This document shows, piece by piece, positions 44,461 to 56,579 of a stretch of 64,000 nucleotides of DNA. The DNA lies in assembly GCA_963920635.1 (NCBI GenBank), contig OY987302.1, positions 45,139,500 through 45,203,499 of the forward strand, given 5' to 3'. The notes beneath the pieces were generated by a model that worked only from the letters and a program-made list of their open reading frames with translations, was not told the DNA's origin and made no database searches. A program made the translations under genes and the position numbers. How positions within the stretch are numbered: the first letter of the stretch is position 1; each line of letters begins with the position of its first letter. Origin of the DNA: Pseudeuparius sepicola. Its lineage: Eukaryota; Arthropoda; Insecta; Coleoptera; Anthribidae.

Positions 44461-45378
44461 GTTGATTTGCCCCAAGTTTTAGACTTCTTCAAAAACTTTT
44501 TTTTCGCATTTTCCTTTTTAGTAGGCGTCCCCTATTGTGTGGTTAAAATTTTTTACATCATGACTGAATCACCCTGTATACGCATATTGATAAAAACCTC
44601 TAAATTTAATTCACCAAATCTATCTAGCAATAAATTTAATTGCTACAGAAAGGTACGGCACTGAGAAATGAAAAAAGTAAACACACTTTTTAGAAAATCC
44701 TTACAGGAAAAAAGATATTCCCTCCCGTCTTTCCCTTGTAAAATTCTTACAGTCTTTCACAGAACACGACATAACGCTAACATACTTAAATCGAAATCAT
44801 TTGCTAATTTTAAAAAACGCGTTATATTTCCTCTCAATTTTTTTAATTTTGCCCAAACAGCTAAAGTTTTTAGTTGGGAGGTAGTCAGAAATTTAAAAAA
44901 ATTGAATCTTTCTCTAACGAAAATAAATTCCAAGCAAAACATATTCTTCTTCTTTTATGGTGTAATTGTGACCAATAGAAATTTCAAAATTTGCTTTAGT
45001 GTGAGCCCATAAAAATCATTGCTTTTTAAACCGGCTGTACAAAAGAAAGCAGAGGTGTTTGGTTACTAAAATGCGCCGTAAGCGAAAATTTTTAGAAATA
45101 AAAAGCACAGATAGTTTAAAAGATGTATAAAGGAAATTAAAAATCATAACAGTATAATGTATTTTTCGTATTTTCTCAATGAGGGGGTCTTGATTGTCTT
45201 GAACCCCTAAACCATATGCAGCCCTGGGCCTATGTATGGGAAAAGCCAGGTCTCGTGGAATTGGTAGCTATTTGACAATAATAAGTATATTTTTCAATAA
45301 ATGTATCTATGTTACACATTATTACATGACAATTTGCGTTTAGGATATTTTCACTTAGAAATTTCGTGCAAAACTCCA
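44461..45378. other. No gene recognised
   Basis: A 114-codon frame (44668-45012) is rich in Lys/Phe/Asn as expected of random AT-rich DNA and has no motif. A CAGGGTG-type end ('tcaccctgtatacg') lies near 44570. Confidence 0.45.
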
Positions 45379-45607
45379 GGGGGGGGGGGGGTAAATCTTC
45401 AACGTACAGATGAATAAGATGATCAATAGGAGAACGTTTCAGATGTTATGTTTGCAGACGACGATCAAAATGAAGGTGTCTCGTCGTGAGTGACAATATA
45501 GCAACAAAATGTGATTTATTTTTAATTATTAGACCAGCTTATACCGCCTCCTAAAATTAATCTCCGGGTGCTATTAGCGCCATAGCACCCCCCTAAAACC
45601 GGCGCTG
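45379..45607. mobile_element. Partial hAT-like element end
   Basis: Read inverted from 45607, the terminus is CAGCGCCGGTTTTAGGGGGG, a hAT-like end. A 13-G run at 45379-45391 may mark the other side. No matching 8-bp flanks were found. Confidence 0.35.
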
Positions 45608-46069
45608 CGCACCAGCCGCTAAAATGTCAAAAGTGTCTTCAAAATGGCCGTTTCTGCTCAGCAGTTGTAGACGAAAATCATGATGGGCATAGTAGGCCTC
45701 CCGTGACAATCTGCTGAAGTAATTTATATGAAATTTTGCACAATATATTTTTCATTATCTACTTCGATACAAAAACCAGTAGAAACTAAATAGAAATTTT
45801 TATGCAACATCTGCAAAAAGTGAATGTCTATTGCATAAGCGCTGAAACAAAAGATGGGTCAAACTCGCCTTCGGGTAGCTTGTCCACTTTTTCCTTCAAC
45901 CCGTAAGAACGAACGCATTTTATCGCCTAGGTATACAAATAACTATTGTAAAATCAATAATAATTCATATAGGTATGAATATTCAGTATTGATACACCAC
46001 AACTTGCTTCCGACATAACCACCAATTCAACTCTGTTATTAATAAACCCGCAGGACTAACTATAGAATG

Positions 46070-46300
46070 CTTGCCCGCCTCGGTAAATACTCCATTAATA
46101 GCCTCTATCCGAATTATAGTTTCTCCCCGGAGAGCATCCGACGCTGACCCAACAGGTAGAAAGGATTAATGACCTATCATAAAGGCAATTTGTTTCCTGG
46201 AGCGCTGAGGTGTCGAGCAGGTGATTGTTCGGTTACCCATTCTCCTGAATGCAATCCGCTTCTCCTCTATCTAGGTACGTCCAGGATTTATGAAGCAGTT
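46070..46300 (-). repeat. GC-rich dispersed repeat, family A (inverted)
   Basis: It shares 'ctgacccaacaggtag', 'ggcaatttgtttcctggagc' and 'ctcctgaatgcaat' with 42490-42700. Old and diverged. Confidence 0.6.
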
Positions 46301-46389
46301 ACCGCCGAGCACTGCTTTGAAATAGGAATTGCTAATACCACGGGTGGTAATATTTTGGTGTTCGATTAAAATCTTGTTGACCTGACCTT

Positions 46390-48110
46390 TTATTTTTATT
46401 TATTTATTTATTTCTCTGTATTTCTTTTTGACTACATGACATAGAAAACGTCAATATAAAAATCATACAACTAGTTACAACAACATATTAAAATATAAGT
46501 ATATCCATACAATGTATAATGTACACGGAGACAAAACAACATCCACGGTACAATAATATAAATATATACGCAATATGAAAACAGAAAGAAAAAAAAAAGA
46601 AAAAGAAAACAGAACAAGGCATCTCAGGTGACATGTCTAAAAAATTCATCAAGTGAGTAAAAACCCCCCTGGATCAGCAGGGTTTTGAGTTTCGATTTAA
46701 AGGAGCTTTTATTATTTGTGGACTTGATATTTTCGGGTAGTTTATTAAATATTCGCAGACCCTTACAGTCAGGAGCATTCTTGCCAACCCTAAGGCGTCT
46801 AAAAGGCACCCTAAAACATGTCTTATTGCGAGTGTTGACGTTGTGTACATTTACATTTCTCAAGAAGCTTTGTTTATTCTCGAATACATAAAGGCACATC
46901 TCATAAATATATATGGATGTTAGTGTTAAAATTTTTAAATTTATGAACTCGTGGCGGCATGAATCAGTCGGTTTCAAGCGCAATATTGTTCTGCGCCAGA
47001 AAAACACTGCGCACTCCCGTGGAGGCACCCCACAGGCGCATACCATAGTGCAGTCTAGACCCCACTGATGCGTGGTACAGTGACAGCAGCTGCTCTCGCC
47101 TGAGAGTGCCTCTCAAACTAAGAAATAGGAAAGTAAGAGAACATAGTTTAGCTCTTAGGTTTGCACAGTGTCGTTTGAAACTCAGATTTTCGTCTAGATA
47201 TATCCCAAGGAATTTGGTCTGTGAGGCTCTGCCGATATTAACACCATTTATTGCAATTTCCGGCTGTATAAGTTCTGTATTCTGGTAAGTATGAAAGCAG
47301 ATATAATGGTCTTAGTTGGATTGAGGTGAAGTGTATTAGCTTTAAACCAGGCACCTTTGTGGCACGCCAATATTAACCTGTGCAAAATCAGATCGTGAAG
47401 TTTGACCCTTGTCATCTATTGTTACAAATTGTTCTCGATTTTCCAAGAATGTTTCTATCCATTTTGCGGCCACTCCTCTGACACCGTACCTCTCCAGTTT
47501 GTCTAGGAGTATGCTGTGGTCGACGCAGTCGAAGGCCCTGCTGAGATCGCAAAAGATCCCAACAGGGCATTCCCCGTCTTCCATTGCTTTAATTATTTTT
47601 TCGGACATACTCACCACAGCATCTACAGTGCAGCGGTTCTGAAACCGAATTGGTTGCGGTCTAGTATGTCAAATTTACGTAAGTAGCCGTTCCAGGAAGG
47701 CATACTCAAAGATCTTGGAGAAGCAGGGCGTCAGCGCTACAGGTCTATAATTTTCTGCCAAGTGGGGATCACCTTTTTTATATATTGGCGTAATTTTAGT
47801 GATTTTCAAAACGCAGGGAAAGCTCCCTGTCACGAAAGATAAATTGATCAGAAACGTGAACTATGCACCCGAAAACACTTTTTATCAAAAAACTTGGGAT
47901 ATTATCGTAACCGCTAGATTTTTTTGGTTTTAGTTTTTTCCCTATTAGGTTGGTAAGTTCATCTTCAAGGTAAGGTTTAAGAAACAATGATGCAAAGTTG
48001 TCAGAGAAAGTTGAAGTTAACTCATTGGGTTCAATAACGACATAGGTAAGTATGTCGTTAAAATAAAACCAAACTTTTGGCCATTTATTTATGTTCACTT
48101 ATATTCATTT
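46390..48110 (-). mobile_element. Decayed second non-LTR retrotransposon, 5'-truncated
   Basis: The minus-strand element ends in an (AAAT)-like simple tail (46390-46411). It keeps only the reverse transcriptase half, in several frames. It belongs to the same broad group as 27551-31640 but is clearly a different, older copy. The 5' boundary near 48110 is approximate. Confidence 0.8.
46624..48098 (-). pseudogene. Reverse transcriptase pseudogene lacking the YADD motif
   Basis: Three open pieces: 47796-48098 (fingers, with KLKPKKSSGYDNIPSF), 47342-47617 (motif A, CDLSRAFDCVDHSILL, through IGVPQ) and 46624-47046 (C terminus). Between them the unbroken-homology frame continues (KFLGIYLDENLSF near 47200). 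Directly after IGVPQ the sequence jumps to WFKANTLHLNPTKT, so the ~50 residues with YADD are deleted. The enzyme is dead by deletion as well as frame breaks. Confidence 0.8.
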
Positions 48111-48650
48111 TATTAGCTATAATAAAGAGCCCAGTGAAAATAGAAAAAAAGCAAAATTGTGTGTACACAATTTATAACCCAGTATTTATGGTATAATCTG
48201 AAAGCATTTTATAAACGATGTATAATAAGCCAAAATAAACTACGCATATAGTATGGCACCGTCAGATAAATTTAGTTAATATATTTTGTCGTTTTTGAGT
48301 ATTTCCGAACCCATGTTCACTTAACTTTTTTGCTCAAAATAAAATGTTTTATAGTTTATTTCAAAATTGTGGTTTATAACTGGGACACCCTGTATTATTC
48401 AAAAGCCAACGCATAAAGTATCATTCAACGTTTCAGAGTCATTGCGGAATTGTTACCTATTACAACGCTCTAAGAGAGCGACCAGATGACGATTACTGAT
48501 GAATATAAGCCATACCGCATCGTGCTAGATCTAGCTAGAGCGATATATTTTACAAGGAAAGCAACAGCGCGTACGGTAGACTCATGGATGGGTCGCCTTT
48601 TTCAATTACTTTATCTAGTAAACTTCTCTTGTCCCGATCAAAAAATAATA
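48111..48650. other. No recognised gene
   Basis: AT-rich. A single 'gggacaccctgta' end-like motif lies near 48381. Confidence 0.45.
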
Positions 48651-48654
48651 ATAA

Positions 48655-48770
48655 TGTCTCTCGGCACTGAAGTTCCTTTTTATAACTTAGGAATGTGGTT
48701 TATTTAACTAAATTCTGCATTCGTTAGTAAACATTGAACATCACTGCCTTGGTGCACAAATAACAACTAT
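48655..48770. mobile_element. Short MITE, copy 1 of 2
   Basis: 'ctcggcactgaagttcc' and 'cactgccttggtgcacaaat' form imperfect inverted ends ~80 bp apart. The same layout recurs at 49285-49405. Confidence 0.5.
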
Positions 48771-49284
48771 TTCTTATGTCGAATTGGATAATAGTTATCC
48801 TACTTTGATTTTTATATCTGTCAAACATTGTTGCCGACTGCCGCAATAAGGAGCAGATGCCGTCCTTTCTTTCGGGTATATGCGCTGCCGTATGAAAAAA
48901 GAAGGGCCATTTGAGCTGTCGTATGAAAAATATGGGGCGAATGGACACTGAGTAGTCGATTATCTCATTCGAGCAAGACAAAACATAAATATATGCAAAG
49001 TGCAGCAACGGCGGGTGCGGTTGTCTCATGGGTAGGTGACTGCTTTCTTTAAGTCAAAGTTTAGTGAAGACCCATATGTATTTTTTAAAAATCGATATTT
49101 TAAAAATTGGAACAAAATAATATCAACACACATTCATTCATTTCTAGTTAATGAAAAAAGCTGAAATGATTTTTAAGAAGAATTTAATTTCGCAGGTTTT
49201 CCAATTTTTCGTAAAGGGAAACTTTACAATTTTTTTCTGAGAATCCGCAACAGACAGTTTATACTTCCTTTTATATAATACGCC

Positions 49285-49405
49285 CCTCGGCACTGAAGTT
49301 TCTTTTTAGAATTTATATTATTTATTTGCCTTGACTTTGCAGGCCTCGGCAAGTAAATTCTATATTCGTTATAAACTTCAGTGCCTTGGTGCACAAATAA
49401 TATTT
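49285..49405. mobile_element. Short MITE, copy 2 of 2
   Basis: 'cctcggcactgaagtttc' at left and 'aacttcagtgccttggtgca' at right are inverted. It shares ends with 48655-48770. Confidence 0.55.
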
Positions 49406-49836
49406 GCATCACAAGGCATTTGTTGTTTGCAGAACTATTTAAAACTTGTAAAATATTTTTATAATATCGGCTGAATTATAAGAGCAAATAACTGGTGTTT
49501 GGTTTAACAACTTGTATGCGTTTTAAATCTAAAAACTGACATGGTATTACATATTTATAATATTCATGTTTTTAATTGGACTATTTATTATAGTCATAGT
49601 TAATAAAGCGTATAATAGTTTTAAAAATATTGTTCTGTCGTGTAATATTACTTATTATAAAATTTAATAAATACCTATGTAGGTATTTCTTTATAATGTC
49701 CAAATATTCAGGAAAAAATATATGCATATTATTAAAGAAAATATTGAATCGTTACTTTAAATATATTTTATAGTAGATAATTAAAAATTAATATTTATAT
49801 ATATGGTATATAAAATAATATATGAGAATAAATTTT

Positions 49837-50057
49837 CAGGCTGTCATGTCGGGCCATGGTCGATGGAAATCTTCCAGACGTTTTTGCCGATCCTACCCTG
49901 ATTATCAGTTAGGTCGCTACTAGATATTACTTGGGCATTTGATGATCAATTACAATCCATCAATGGACGAGTCACCACTAAAGATGTTCACAGTTAAGAC
50001 TAGCGAAATGTCTAGAAGATTTCCATCGACCACGACGCAACAGCCCAGAAATTCATG
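49837..50057. mobile_element. MITE (~220 bp)
   Basis: 'ggtcgatggaaatcttccag' is mirrored by 'ctagaagatttccatcgacc', with outer 'aggctgtc' and 'cagcccag' less well matched. Non-coding. Confidence 0.6.
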
Positions 50058-50059
50058 AA

Positions 50060-50770
50060 GAGAAATAAAAATTATGTATATGTAATTAAATATAAATTAA
50101 ATACCTTCTAGTTCTTATTGTTGAAATACATATAATCTTCCCAAATTAACGTATTTATTCAATTTGTAAAAATTTGCTATAGAGAAATCTTTTGAAAGAT
50201 TTTTGAAAAATGGCGATTGTTATCGCCACTATCGAATGAACAAAAACCGTACGCACACCATCGCATCATAAACAGTCAAAATAAGCTAAATCTTAATCCA
50301 CATCTTCTGAAGTCCACTGAGAACAATAAATGAGTTAAGAGTAATTCCAATAATATATAGGTTCGTAATCAAGGGACCAGGCCCAAAGACGCACTTCTAC
50401 ACTGCATATTTTTATTTAAAAAATCGGATTTTGTAAATTTAATTACTTTGGTTTAATACACTCGAATGATAATAAATAATGCTCTATTCATTCGTAAAAC
50501 ATCTGCATTCTAGAAAATTATACTTCAAATTCGTATACTACAATAGAATATATGAAAATTTAATTAAACGAATTTAATAAATAGTAAAAAGCAAATGGTT
50601 AAATATAAAACTTTGTATATCACTATTTTGTAATATAAAAATATGTTGCCTGATATTTTCGTTAAAATACGCATTTTTGTATATTATCTGACAAATTTTG
50701 CTCCGATTGTAGCAAACATATTTTTGAAGCCTAAAATTGTTGTTGAAATAAAAGATGCCCGAATTTGTGT
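50060..50770. other. AT-rich sequence without recognised gene
   Basis: Nothing beyond a small fragment near 50673-50706 that is inverted at 23486-23515. Confidence 0.5.
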
Positions 50771-50777
50771 TTTGATA

Positions 50778-51225
50778 AAGCCAATGACGTCAGAACCTAT
50801 AGACAGGTTTGTTTTGATAAACGCTTGACGCCCAGAACTAATCACAATCTAAGCGCTCAATTAAATTATTCCGAAAACTTCGCGAGATTGTCGGAAATTG
50901 CCCCTTTTTGTCGAGCCGTAGCGAACTTATTTCGACTCTGGGCTCGGAGGCTGGCATCGTTAGACCATCCCCGAGTCTTCAGGTGAGGTTCCGGTGCTTC
51001 CGGCGCCCCCAAACAAGAAAAAACATGCGATATCTAAGTGTGATTCTGGAGGAACTATAACCGGGAATCACCGGGTGTATAGTTGGTTGATGGTTGACTT
51101 TCTGTCTTTGTTTGTAGCATGTTTTTAGAGTAGTATGGATATATTTAATCTTGGAGTCAAAATAAAGGGCATTTTAACAATGGGGCACCACGTCTATAGG
51201 TTTTGACGTCATTGGATAAAGCAGA
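50778..51225. mobile_element. MITE (~450 bp)
   Basis: 'caatgacgtcagaacctata' near 50780 is inverted as 'tataggttttgacgtcattg' near 51203. Both ends carry a TGACGTCA-like core. The interior is moderately GC-rich with no gene recognised. Confidence 0.6.
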
Positions 51226-51279
51226 GTTTCAAATTTTCAACCGTATACTACCGGTATGTGGTCCATGGAAATTTACGTC

Positions 51280-51560
51280 AGCACCCTCTGGCTTTCCACA
51301 GCTGCCACCCCGACTTTCATATTCTGGAGCCTAACATTCTTTACCTCGCCCTAATTAGCCGGTGTTCGGGAATTCTGAAGGGCGACCGGCAACGAGGGAG
51401 ACATAAATTCTCTACCATGTAGCCAAACCGTGGGGCTCCAGGCCTGGTACAATAGCGCCACCAAATAAATTGCCTCCATGATGTCCCGCCAATTAATTTG
51501 GTTGCTACCTGTTGGGCGAAGGACGGGTCTCGGTTTGACTTTGGGGCTTATACAGGGATT
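51280..51560 (+). repeat. GC-rich dispersed repeat, family A
   Basis: It contains 'ccgactttcatattc', 'gttcgggaattctgaagggc', 'aaattgcctccatgatg' and 'gctacctgttgggcga' in the family order, closest to 57540-57800. A 78-codon frame at 51478 starts in it but is unsupported. Confidence 0.65.
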
Positions 51561-51667
51561 CTGTGGAGAAACAACTTGTGAACTGCTCGCTAAGGGAGAG
51601 TTGGCAGTAAATATTTTAAGAATATACTTAGATATGAAACATGAGACCTTTAAGGTTTGGAATACTG

Positions 51668-51920
51668 ACTATACGTTTATCTCGACACGTTCGATCCGAT
51701 TGAGAGAGGTTTGAATTCACTGGAGCGGACTCAAATAGACGGCGTAAACCTTATAGATTGAAATTTAATCAGATTTAAAATTTCAAGTCAAGCCGCTATT
51801 TACAAACAGAAGTTGGCCAGAATGTGCACCAACCTACTGTGAAATAAGTAGGTATAACAAGGTAATGTTCCTAGAGAGGATTTAAAACCGTAGGATTCAA
51901 TACTGATGATGCAAACGCAG
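51668..51920 (+). repeat. Direct repeat, copy 1 (~250 bp)
   Basis: It matches 52718-52966 in the same orientation over its whole length with roughly one difference in ten bases ('gttcgatccgattgagagag', 'aattcactggagcggactca'). The spacer is ~800 bp. Non-coding. Confidence 0.8.
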
Positions 51921-52717
51921 AATTATAAAATTCAATCCGATCGTGTTATCACGACATAAATGTAGTCATTAATGGCAGAGTCTCTTTACTTATCCTGCAT
52001 TTCCCGTCCCGAAGAAACGAGTGCTGAAAATACTTACAGAAAACTTCGTTTCAGAAATATACCTTTTTTACGGGCTAGCTCTGTATACATTCGAGATTCA
52101 TGACCTATCTTCTGTCTAAGATATTTTTGAAAAAGCCGAAAATTATTGAAACTTCTTATAGTTACTTTTGTATTTTAAGTGTTCTCGAAAATATCTATTG
52201 ATCGAATTTGTAGGCAAAACTGACTGCGTTAAGTAAGTTTATCAGAATTTTGAAAAATGACACGGTTCAGTGGGTATGCTCTACTATAGCCCTTTTAAAT
52301 TAAAAGCGCTTAGACTGTTTATAAACGGCACCAGATTCAAACAATTAGGTAGTTGAAGTCTATATAGTTTTTTTTAACCGAACTTTCGAACCATTTTGCA
52401 TACATAATATATCTGGAATATCGTGGTTCGTCGGATTGTCCGAAAACGCTCACCAAACTTTACATTCTTTGCCACATTGCCACTCGTTAAGGTTCTATCT
52501 TTAAGACAATACATTTTAGTCGCACAAATATGTGAACATATCGATATATTTTTACAGATGTTTTTATTTTTATTTAATAACACAAGACAACAACAATAAT
52601 AAAAATAGTAATTATAGATTTTTAGCCATTGTAAAAGCGTTGACTTTTTCTATTGCATCACATATTATAACAGAGACTGATTTGTTGTATTTTTTCAACC
52701 TTTTATTTAACTTATAA
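51921..52717. other. Spacer between direct repeats; no gene
   Basis: AT-rich. No repeat end or gene was recognised. Confidence 0.45.
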
Positions 52718-52966
52718 TGACTACGTTTATCTCGACGCGTTCGATCCGATTGAGAGAGGTTTGAATTCACTGGAGCGGACTCAAATAGACGATGTAAACC
52801 CTACAGATTGAAATTCAATCATATTTAAAATTTCAAGTCAAGCCGCTATTTCCAAACAGAAGTTGACCAGAATTTGCACCAACCTACTGTGGAATAAGTA
52901 TAATAAGTTAATGTCCCTAGAGAGGATTGAAAACGGTAGGATTCAATACTGATGATGTAAACGTAG
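52718..52966 (+). repeat. Direct repeat, copy 2 (~250 bp)
   Basis: See copy 1 at 51668-51920. Both end at 'gattcaatactgatgatg' plus a few bases, so the boundaries are shared. Confidence 0.8.
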
Positions 52967-53055
52967 TTGTTAGTTGTTTGTTTGGTCAAATATTGCAAGC
53001 TGAATTAGAACCACTCCTTGACATCCGATTGAGCTGAAACTGTACATACACCTTA

Positions 53056-53288
53056 AAGGTGGATTTATAAACTCAACGTTTGCGTTGGCGCTCGCCGTTG
53101 CCGTTTGCGTCGAAAATTCAATCCCAATATTTTTACGTGTAACCGTTTATAAACGCCGTCGGACGCTGCTGTCTGATAAACTAATTTCATCTTTCACGTT
53201 CCGTCGTTCACATTTCTGGACGCAAACTGCGAAGGTCACCGTCAACATCGGAGCGCCAACGCAAACGTCGAGTTTATAAATCCACCTT
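53056..53288. mobile_element. TA-flanked MITE with ~37-bp inverted ends (233 bp)
   Basis: Ends AAGGTGGATTTATAAACTC... and its inverse include 'acgtttgcgttggcgct' against 'agcgccaacgcaaacgt'. TA lies on both sides (53054-53055 and 53289-53290). GC-richer than its surroundings. Tc1/mariner-type target; no coding region. Confidence 0.85.
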
Positions 53289-53289
53289 T

Positions 53290-53970
53290 AGTGTTCTGGT
53301 GACAATACAAAATGCAATACTCAGTATTGTAATACTTTCGAAATGACCACCGCTCCAAGATGGCGGATGATGTATTTTTTGTCATCCCCTTAATAATATG
53401 GTCTCCGCTCCAAGATGGAGGATAACATTTTCTTTTCAACCCCCTTAATATGGGTATAAAATGAATAGAGGCTTATTGAAGAGTAAAAAATGATTAAGTT
53501 AGTGACATCACACTACATTTAATATGGCCACAGCTCCATGACGGCAGATTAATTTTCTAAAAAAATAATAAATAAATTAATAGTACAAAATATTTTTAAA
53601 AACAAGCTTTTACTTAAATGCTCTAATCATCATATTATGATATAAAAGCTTGTCTCGAAAAAAGCTTGGAGCAGTAGCGGTATCAGCTTCAAACTTCTGG
53701 AAATGTTTAAGATATTCTGCAAATTTCGACAGTCCAAAATTTCCCATTGCTCACAAAATAAACCTTAACAGAACGCTCTAATTCGTTAATATAAATAGAC
53801 ATTAAACGTATCAGATCTTATATTTTCGAAAATTGACCATAATTACAAAATTTAAACTGACCCCAATCAGACTTACCTACCTAGTGACTGCTATTGTACG
53901 GGGATATTGTCCTTCTTTCTTTGGCAAATGTAATCGCGGTCACGCTCTTCTTGGCGGCCGCCGTTAATCA
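53290..53970. other. No recognised gene
   Basis: It holds a short local repetition of 'ccgctccaagatgg' (53349 and 53406) and a related 'cagctccatgacgg' (53531). Nothing coding. Confidence 0.45.
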
Positions 53971-53974
53971 GTTG

Positions 53975-54012
53975 AACCTGGACCAACACTAATTATAGTG
54001 TTGGTCCAGGTT
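53975..54012. repeat. Perfect 17-bp inverted repeat, 4-base loop
   Basis: 'aacctggaccaacacta' and its exact complement are separated by four bases. Isolated, with no element ends recognised around it. Confidence 0.85.
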
Positions 54013-54182
54013 GAACAAAATGCCATAAAAACATCCCTCTTAATTTATATTTACAGGTACAAACATCTACTCTTATTTATAAGTTTATAGTGCGATTCAA
54101 AAATGTTAGCATATATATTATCAACTTCATCCAGCAAAGACACAAGATCTATTCTTATATGCGCAGAATTTATTTACTATGG

Positions 54183-54551
54183 GTGATTCAGTTATATTCT
54201 AGGACAATTCAACAGGTGATAGGAGACCATAAATTTATATGACTATTTTGTGGTATAATTTTTTTATCCAAAGCCGCCTCATTTTAGAGATACAGGGTAT
54301 TTAAAATAAAATTGTAACGTTTAGTTTTTCATTTTTCCAACAGTTAGAGATAATCAAACACAACATGCATTGGTGAAGTGCCACAAAATGTGATAATGTC
54401 ATGTTCCCCAAATAGCCATTGGTGGATTGTAATACACAACATTTCTTTTATAAAGAACGATACTATTACGGCCCTGTACAGAACTTTCTTTTATGCACTT
54501 GAATAACTCGTATCACCTGTTGAAATGTCCGAGAATAAAACTGAATCAACT
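54183..54551. mobile_element. MITE (~370 bp)
   Basis: 'gtgattcagttatattctag' and 'gacaattcaacaggtgata' at left are mirrored by 'tatcacctgttgaaatgtcc' and 'aataaaactgaatcaac' at right. A 'atacagggtatttaaaat' motif lies inside. Non-coding. Confidence 0.65.
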
Positions 54552-54724
54552 TGTAGGAATACATATTTATATTATTTTGTCAAAAATCTATGTCCAGATC
54601 TAATTTGCAAGCCATTGTAAGGAAGTTAACTATTATTGTGAAGATGAAAAACGTGAAGTACCTACTTCTTTAAGGTATGTATAGCAGTTCACGAAGACCA
54701 AGAAGTAAATTGCAAACATTATGG

Positions 54725-54990
54725 CAGGATGACTTTCTGATTCATAGGTACCTTATTATTGGGAGAATATACGCAACATAATGCCCTTTTAAAGGCATAC
54801 TGAGTAAAATCACGTCCAAAAATTTTTCACTATCTCCCGGTCTAAAAGATATTTATTTATCTCTAGGCAAATCTCTAAATGGTTTTAGAAAAAACCGGGG
54901 GTATAAAAAAATCTTCTCCGTCACTGTATTTGCATTTTCACAACAGTGGGAAGATAAAACGCTTTTAAGGTTTTCCAAACAAAAAAAGTT
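54725..54990. repeat. Fragments of two foldback families
   Basis: 54725-54850 matches the outer right arm of 20395-21245 ('gtaaaatcacgtccaaaaat'). It is followed by 54865-54990, which matches 8870-9000 ('tatttgcattttca' and 'gtataaaaaaatc'). The junction lies inside 'ctatctcccggtct...'. Confidence 0.6.
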
Positions 54991-55589
54991 CAGGTGAATA
55001 TTTTCAAAATTAAGGTTTTATGGATTTGTATAAGAGTATGTATATGTATAAAAGTAGACACTCTGTATTTGACTTTATACAGGGTGAATTGCAATTTTGA
55101 ATGCTCAATCTAATGCCCCTTTTGGATTTTCAAAAAAGTTCATGGCTCACTAGATATTTTGAAAAGAGTGATTTTTTTCAATTTCATCAGATCTTTGTAG
55201 CTCCGTTATTTATGACTATACAGAAAAACTGTGTAGACAAAAATTGTAGATAATTTTGGGCTTAATAAGATAATCTTATCCAATTTTTTATGTTGTTTGT
55301 GATTTTTGAGATATGACATAAATTTTTGTTTTTTTAAATATAAATCATAGTTGGCTGTGGCCTTATTAAATCGGCCATTTTTGAGCTTTCCAAAGATATA
55401 ATAATAATACTCGGTATAGTTGTTATAAAAAATAAAAGAGCTATGGCTAATTTTCTGTTTTTTTTTTTAATTTTCACATAGTCAGCCATGGAATATTTTC
55501 ATAACTACGTTCTATTTTATAATAAGACATACTTCAAACTTTCAAATATTTTATTTTTAGCTGGTAACAAAATGGAACAAAATAAAACA

Positions 55590-55910
55590 AAAATTATTAT
55601 GATGGAGCTCCACCACATAATTATTATTTGCCCGTAAGAAATTACCTAGATCAGCTCTATCCAAATAGTTGGATAGGGAGAAATAGACCTATTTCCTGGC
55701 AGCCCCGATCCCCCGATTTGTCTGTTTTGGATTTCTTTTTGTGGGGAACAGTACAAAATAAAATATGAGACAATTGTTAAATTAAGAGCAGCTGTTTTAG
55801 AAGCAATTGCCAGTATTGACAGGCGCTCTCTAAGAAAGGGGACAAATTCCGTTTTAAAAAGATGCAGTATTTGAATAAATAATAATGGTGGATTGTTTGA
55901 ACACCTTTTT
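55590..55910 (+). pseudogene. Tc1/mariner-related transposase, C-terminal catalytic remnant
   Basis: One frame reads DGAPPHNYYLPVRNYLDQLY, then SWIGRNRPISW and PRSPDLSVLDFFLWG, ending in a stop at 55766-55768. The DGAPPH and SPDL aspartates are 37 residues apart, as in the DD37D-type group. After a one-base frame change, homology continues to a Cys-containing tail and NGG..EHL, the usual end of this family. The N-terminal half, including the first catalytic Asp and the helix-turn-helix, is gone. The fragment at 2342-2480 is that missing domain type, in a different element. Confidence 0.75.
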
Positions 55911-56065
55911 TATTTGAAAAGGTGACCTTTTAAAATAATAATAATTTGAATTTGAGTTTTTTAAATTTTGTTTCATTTTGGTACATTTTGTTACCAGATA
56001 AAAACCAAATATTAGAAAGTTTTAAGTATGTCTAATTATAAAATAGAACGTAATTATGAAAATCA

Positions 56066-56579
56066 GTGGCGTCGCTCGTACCGGCGCTGACTTTTTAGAC
56101 TGCGTGTTTTTCTGCCTTCGATCGACCTTGGTTCGAGGCAGGCGCATGCATATGTCTTTAAAGAAAAACACCGGTATGGCCAAGAGCACTGGGCAAATGT
56201 GGGTTCACGATGTTGCTCCTAAATAGCTTTATCCCTGTGATTTACTAATTATTGTCCCACACTCACTGGGAGTACTACGGTTTTCGAGGGTTTTCCGTAG
56301 TACTTGAGCGAATGCTATCCTAGTTCTATCGGGAAAAAAGTCTGCCCTACCCGCAAATGGCAACGAAGACAAATAATAGTAATTGCCCCCTCCCCCGCAC
56401 AAGCATGTGGTTGCTTCTGGGGTACTCCTAGTTTGGAGTATTGTGAGAAACACAAGTTCATGTCATATCTCAAAAATCACAAACAACATAAAAAATTGGA
56501 TTAGATTATCTTATTAAGCCCAAAATTGTCTACAAGTTTTGTCTCTACAGTTTTTCTGAGTTATTATTATTATTATTAT
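56066..56579. repeat. Composite insertion in the right arm of family L
   Basis: It begins CAGTGGCGTCGCTCG, like a hAT end. It then includes a family G block (56210-56450, inverted relative to 11890-12135), a partial extra copy of family L sequence (56447-56558) and a (TTA)n run. No 8-bp duplication was found. Confidence 0.5.
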
